NCBI RefSeq assembly: GCF_022554085.1
Contig: NZ_JAKFYR010000006.1
Span: forward strand, 127,484 to 191,483
Origin: Rhodococcus sp. CH91
GTDB lineage: Bacteria > Actinomycetota > Actinomycetes > Mycobacteriales > Mycobacteriaceae
Reading direction: 5' to 3'
Length of the DNA: 64,000 nucleotides
The notes below the pieces were generated by a model. That model was not told the DNA's origin and did no database searches. It saw only the letters and a program-made list of their open reading frames with translations. This document shows, in pieces, positions 61,502-64,000 of the stretch. The position numbers were made by a program, and so were the translations under genes. Positions within the stretch are counted from its first letter, which is position 1, and the number at the start of each line of letters is the position of its first letter.

Positions 61502-62997
61502 CCCTGCGATTCGGCACCGCCGGTCTGCGCGGTCCGGTCGGCGACGGACCGGACCGTATGAACGTGCCGGTGGTCGTGCGCACCACCGCGGGCCTCGCCG
61601 CGTGGCTCGACGCGCAAGGTCAGGGCGGGGGCACCGTCGTCGTCGGCCGCGACGCGCGCACCGGGTCCGCGGAGTTCCACACCGCCACCGTGGAGGTTCT
61701 CGCCGCGGCCGGCTTCGACGTCGTCGCGCTGGACCGTCCGCTGCCGACCCCGGTGACCGCATTCGCGGTGCGAGCACTCGGCGCCGTCGCAGGCGTGCAG
61801 ATCACCGCCTCGCACAATCCGGCCACGGACAACGGGTACAAGGTCTACCTCGCGGACGGCGCCCAGCTCGTCGCGCCCGCCGACCGCGAGATCGAAGCCG
61901 CGATCGACGCGTCCGGACCGGTCGCGGAGATCCCCCGGGTGCCGGTCGCACCGTCGGGCGAGGAACTCGCCGCCGGATATCTCGCCCGGCTGGCGACGCT
62001 GCCCCGGTCACCGCACCGGGATGTGCGGATCGCGCTGACGCCGCTGCACGGCGTCGGCGGCGAGGTCGCGGTGGCCGCATTGCGAGGCGCCGGGTTCGAG
62101 GACGTCCACGTCGTGCCGTCGCAGTTCCGTCCGGATCCGGCGTTCCCGACGGTCGCCTTCCCGAATCCGGAGGAGCCCGGTGCGACCGACGCGCTGCTCG
62201 CGCTGGCAGCCGAGGTCGACGCCGACATCGCGCTCGCCCTCGACCCCGACGCCGACCGGTGTGCGGTGGCCGTCCGGACCCCCGCGGGGTGGGTCGCGCT
62301 GCGAGGTGACGAGACGGGGGTGCTGCTGGGCGACCGCATCCTCGCGTCGTCCCCGGCGGGCTCGCTGGTCGCGACGACCATCGTGTCGTCGACGATGCTG
62401 GGGCGTCTCGCGGCGGCGCGCGGCGCGCGGTTCGCGCAGACCCTGACGGGTTTCAAATGGCTGGCCCGCGCCGGCGACGGCCTGGTCTACGCGTACGAGG
62501 AAGCGATCGGGCACTGCGTGGATCCCGAGGCGGTACGCGACAAGGACGGTATCGCGACGGCGGTGGTGGTCGCCGACTACGCCGCGGAACTGAAGCACGC
62601 CGGCCGGACCCTCGTCGACGCGCTCGACGATCTCCATCGCGAATTCGGTGTGTACATCGGCGATCAGGTCTCGATCCGGGTGGACGACCTGCAGAGGATC
62701 GACGCCGTGATGACGCGGCTGCGGTCCGATCTGCCGACGGCACTCGCCGGCATACCCGTGGTCCCCACCGACCTCGCGGCGGTCACCGGCCCGATGCACA
62801 CCGACGCGCTCGTCTTCGAGAGCCCCGCCGGCAGTACCGCCGGCCCCGCGGTGCGCGTCGTGGTGCGGCCTTCGGGTACCGAACCGAAGCTCAAGGTCTA
62901 TCTCGAAGCGGTCACCGATCGAGACCGCCCGGCCGCGGAGGCAGCGCTCGCCGCGCTGCGCGGATGGGCGACCTCGCTCGGGGACGAGAACCCCTGA
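61498..62997 (+). CDS. pmmB: phosphomannomutase/phosphopentomutase-like PmmB
   Basis: A 499-residue alpha-D-phosphohexomutase. [15 protein letters not shown] has catalytic Ser, [12 protein letters not shown] the Mg site, and [15 protein letters not shown] the phosphate-binding carboxy loop. Placed after deoD it may serve as a phosphopentomutase, converting ribose-1-phosphate to ribose-5-phosphate; that is inferred from context. GTG 61498 overlaps the deoD stop. It converges on upp with 6 bases between. Confidence 0.92.
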   Translation: MTLRFGTAGLRGPVGDGPDRMNVPVVVRTTAGLAAWLDAQGQGGGTVVVGRDARTGSAEFHTATVEVLAAAGFDVVALDRPLPTPVTAFAVRALGAVAGVQITASHNPATDNGYKVYLADGAQLVAPADREIEAAIDASGPVAEIPRVPVAPSGEELAAGYLARLATLPRSPHRDVRIALTPLHGVGGEVAVAALRGAGFEDVHVVPSQFRPDPAFPTVAFPNPEEPGATDALLALAAEVDADIALALDPDADRCAVAVRTPAGWVALRGDETGVLLGDRILASSPAGSLVATTIVSSTMLGRLAAARGARFAQTLTGFKWLARAGDGLVYAYEEAIGHCVDPEAVRDKDGIATAVVVADYAAELKHAGRTLVDALDDLHREFGVYIGDQVSIRVDDLQRIDAVMTRLRSDLPTALAGIPVVPTDLAAVTGPMHTDALVFESPAGSTAGPAVRVVVRPSGTEPKLKVYLEAVTDRDRPAAEAALAALRGWATSLGDENP

Positions 62998-63003
62998 CCG
63001 GGA

Positions 63004-63627
63004 TCAGCGGGGTCCGAACTGCCGATCGCCCGCATCGCCCAGGCCGGGCACGATGTACTTGTTCTCGTTGAGACCCTCGTCGATGGCGGCCGTGACGAGC
63101 CGAGCCGGATGTCCCGATGCGGCGAGAGCTTCGACGCCCTGAGGTGCCGCCACGACACAGATCACGGTGACGTCGGTGGCTCCGCGCTGGACGAGGAGAT
63201 CGAGCGTGTGCACCATCGAACCGCCGGTCGCGAGCATGGGATCGAGCACGAAGACGGGAAGACCCGAGAGATCCTCCGGCAGCGATTCGAGATAGGGCAC
63301 GGGCTCGAAGGTCTTCTCGTCGCGGGCGAGACCGACGAAACCGACCCGCGCCTGCGGAATCAGTGCGTGGGCCTGTTCGACCATGCCGAGCCCCGCGCGC
63401 AGGACCGGGACGAGCAGCGGCGGCTGCTGCAACCGGACTCCCGCCGTGACGGCGACCGGCGTCCTGACGTCGAACGTCTCGATCGGCGCGTCGCGGACCG
63501 CCTCGTAGACGAGCATCTGCGTGAGCCGGCTCAGGGCGTTGCGGAAGGCAGCGTTGTCGCTGCGTTCGTCGCGGAGGGTGGTCAGGAGCGAGGCAGCGAG
63601 CGGGTGGTCGACGACGAGCGAATCCAT
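63004..63627 (-). CDS. upp: uracil phosphoribosyltransferase Upp
   Basis: A 207-residue UPRTase that makes UMP from uracil and PRPP in pyrimidine salvage. The PRPP motif [21 protein letters not shown] is clear, and the uracil site [24 protein letters not shown] closes the protein. TATCCT ends 6 bases before ATG 63627, so the mRNA is probably leaderless. It is divergent from the last gene of the window. Confidence 0.96.
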   Translation of the reverse strand: MDSLVVDHPLAASLLTTLRDERSDNAAFRNALSRLTQMLVYEAVRDAPIETFDVRTPVAVTAGVRLQQPPLLVPVLRAGLGMVEQAHALIPQARVGFVGLARDEKTFEPVPYLESLPEDLSGLPVFVLDPMLATGGSMVHTLDLLVQRGATDVTVICVVAAPQGVEALAASGHPARLVTAAIDEGLNENKYIVPGLGDAGDRQFGPR

Positions 63628-63633
63628 GTCCGA

Positions 63634-63639
63634 AGGATA
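63634..63639 (-). promoter_or_regulatory. -10 box of upp, leaderless start
   Basis: TATCCT on the minus strand ends 6 bases before ATG 63627. Confidence 0.6.
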
Positions 63640-63739
63640 GAACGACGGAACCGTACGGTCGGCCGCTGCGTCGAACCCGCCAGGGAAGGAACCCGTCGAG
63701 GGTGTCGAACCCCACAGCGACGAGACGGAAGGCGACGAG

Positions 63740-64000
63740 GTGACCGAACACTCCGGCACAGACGCGATGCGGGCCGACACGGCGACGATGAGAAGGTTCG
63801 ACGGCGAGGTCTCGGGGCTGGCCGCGCGACTGCACGAGGCTGCCGAGCGGACGCGTCACGGCGATCCGGGCGTCCTTGCGGGTCTGTTCGGGCCGATCGG
63901 TGTGCCGGTCCTCGCGGCGCTGACGGCGACCCACGAGGCCCATGTGCGCGACCTCGATCGCCTCGGTCGTCGCTTCGCCGCGATGGGATCCGCCGCCGGC
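63740..64000 (+). CDS. ESX-secretion-associated-like protein, 5' part
   Basis: The first 87 codons of a gene that leaves the right edge. GTG 63740 has GGAAGG upstream. After a short polar amino end it forms two amphipathic helices ([20 protein letters not shown] and [20 protein letters not shown]), the layout of EspC/PF10824-type or WXG100-like ESX-associated proteins. No WxG is visible in the part shown, so the family is only probable. Its partner would lie to the right. Confidence 0.55.
   Translation, partial: MTEHSGTDAMRADTATMRRFDGEVSGLAARLHEAAERTRHGDPGVLAGLFGPIGVPVLAALTATHEAHVRDLDRLGRRFAAMGSAAG

Noticed and set aside
1-64000. CRISPR arrays, insertion sequences, phage genes, tRNA or rRNA genes
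   Set aside because: No regular repeat-spacer arrays, transposase motifs, terminal repeats or tRNA-like cloverleaf sequences were seen.

Overview
The window is chromosomal backbone from a high-GC actinobacterium of the order Mycobacteriales, most probably a Rhodococcus. Support comes from coenzyme F420 genes (fbiA, fbiB), a WhiB2-type regulator, genes joining arabinogalactan to peptidoglycan (rmlD, wbbL, an LCP ligase), an AccA3/AccD5/AccE5 acyl-CoA carboxylase set, F420/mycolate-type physiology in general, and a gene order that, from memory, follows the M. tuberculosis stretch from about Rv3256c to Rv3309c with insertions and losses. I see no insertion sequence, prophage, CRISPR array, rRNA or tRNA. 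Coding density is very high and no gene-free stretch exceeds 300 bases.

Layout. (1) 1-10330: mannose and rhamnose supply for the cell envelope (a TobH/SIS-like protein, manB, manC, wbbL, rmlD), interleaved with DUF3499, a degenerate minimal metallopeptidase, whiB2, fbiAB, a NUDIX hydrolase and an SGNH hydrolase. (2) 10442-18640: LCP ligase, a TIGR03089 protein, an HExxH protein, and an ABC exporter (FtsX-like permease plus ATPase) beside a NarL-type two-component system. (3) 18652-24697: purE/purK, a GtrA membrane protein, an OmpR-type two-component system, a PH-domain membrane protein and biotin ligase birA. (4) 24815-32807: acyl-CoA carboxylase genes accD5, accE5 and accA3, enclosing maf, a group III truncated globin, sseA, a SufE-like protein and an inserted condensation-domain acyltransferase. 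(5) 32928-39418: two DUF1707 proteins, a VanZ-like protein, a PtpB-like phosphatase, the lysine catabolic set lat/lrpA/pcd, a damaged PPOX region and a Rho-N/SAP-like small protein. (6) 39514-50664: an acyl-CoA synthetase and FAD oxidase pair, a hypothetical, helicase lhr, DNA glycosylase nei, a TetR regulator divergent from a frameshifted MpaB/DUF2236 gene, and a membrane protein. (7) 50707-64000: glpD/glpK, MerR and VOC genes, lpdA, a gamma-glutamylcyclotransferase, two M20 amidohydrolases, an enoyl-CoA hydratase, then nucleoside salvage (deoD, pmmB, upp) and the first part of an ESX-type secreted-protein-like gene.

How the genes work together. AccA3 (biotin carboxylase plus biotin carrier), AccD5 (carboxyltransferase), AccE5 (epsilon) and BirA (which biotinylates AccA3) form one functional unit. 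The same CTACC-N4-GGTAG palindrome lies in the birA/accD5 divergent promoter and again upstream of accA3. ManB, ManC, RmlD, WbbL and the LCP ligase supply and attach arabinogalactan and mannan precursors. Lat and Pcd convert lysine to 2-aminoadipate next to their likely Lrp regulator. DeoD, PmmB and Upp serve nucleoside and base salvage.

A window-wide pattern is the frequent placement of a TANNNT -10 box 6-8 bases before the start codon, which points to leaderless transcripts and settled several start sites. The strongest unexplained signals are the shared acc/birA palindrome, the promoter/operator plus frameshift at the MpaB gene, the condensation-domain gene inside the acc cluster, and the altered active sites of LpdA and the minimal metallopeptidase. 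I did not find a clear new multi-gene system; most of the window is conserved housekeeping DNA.
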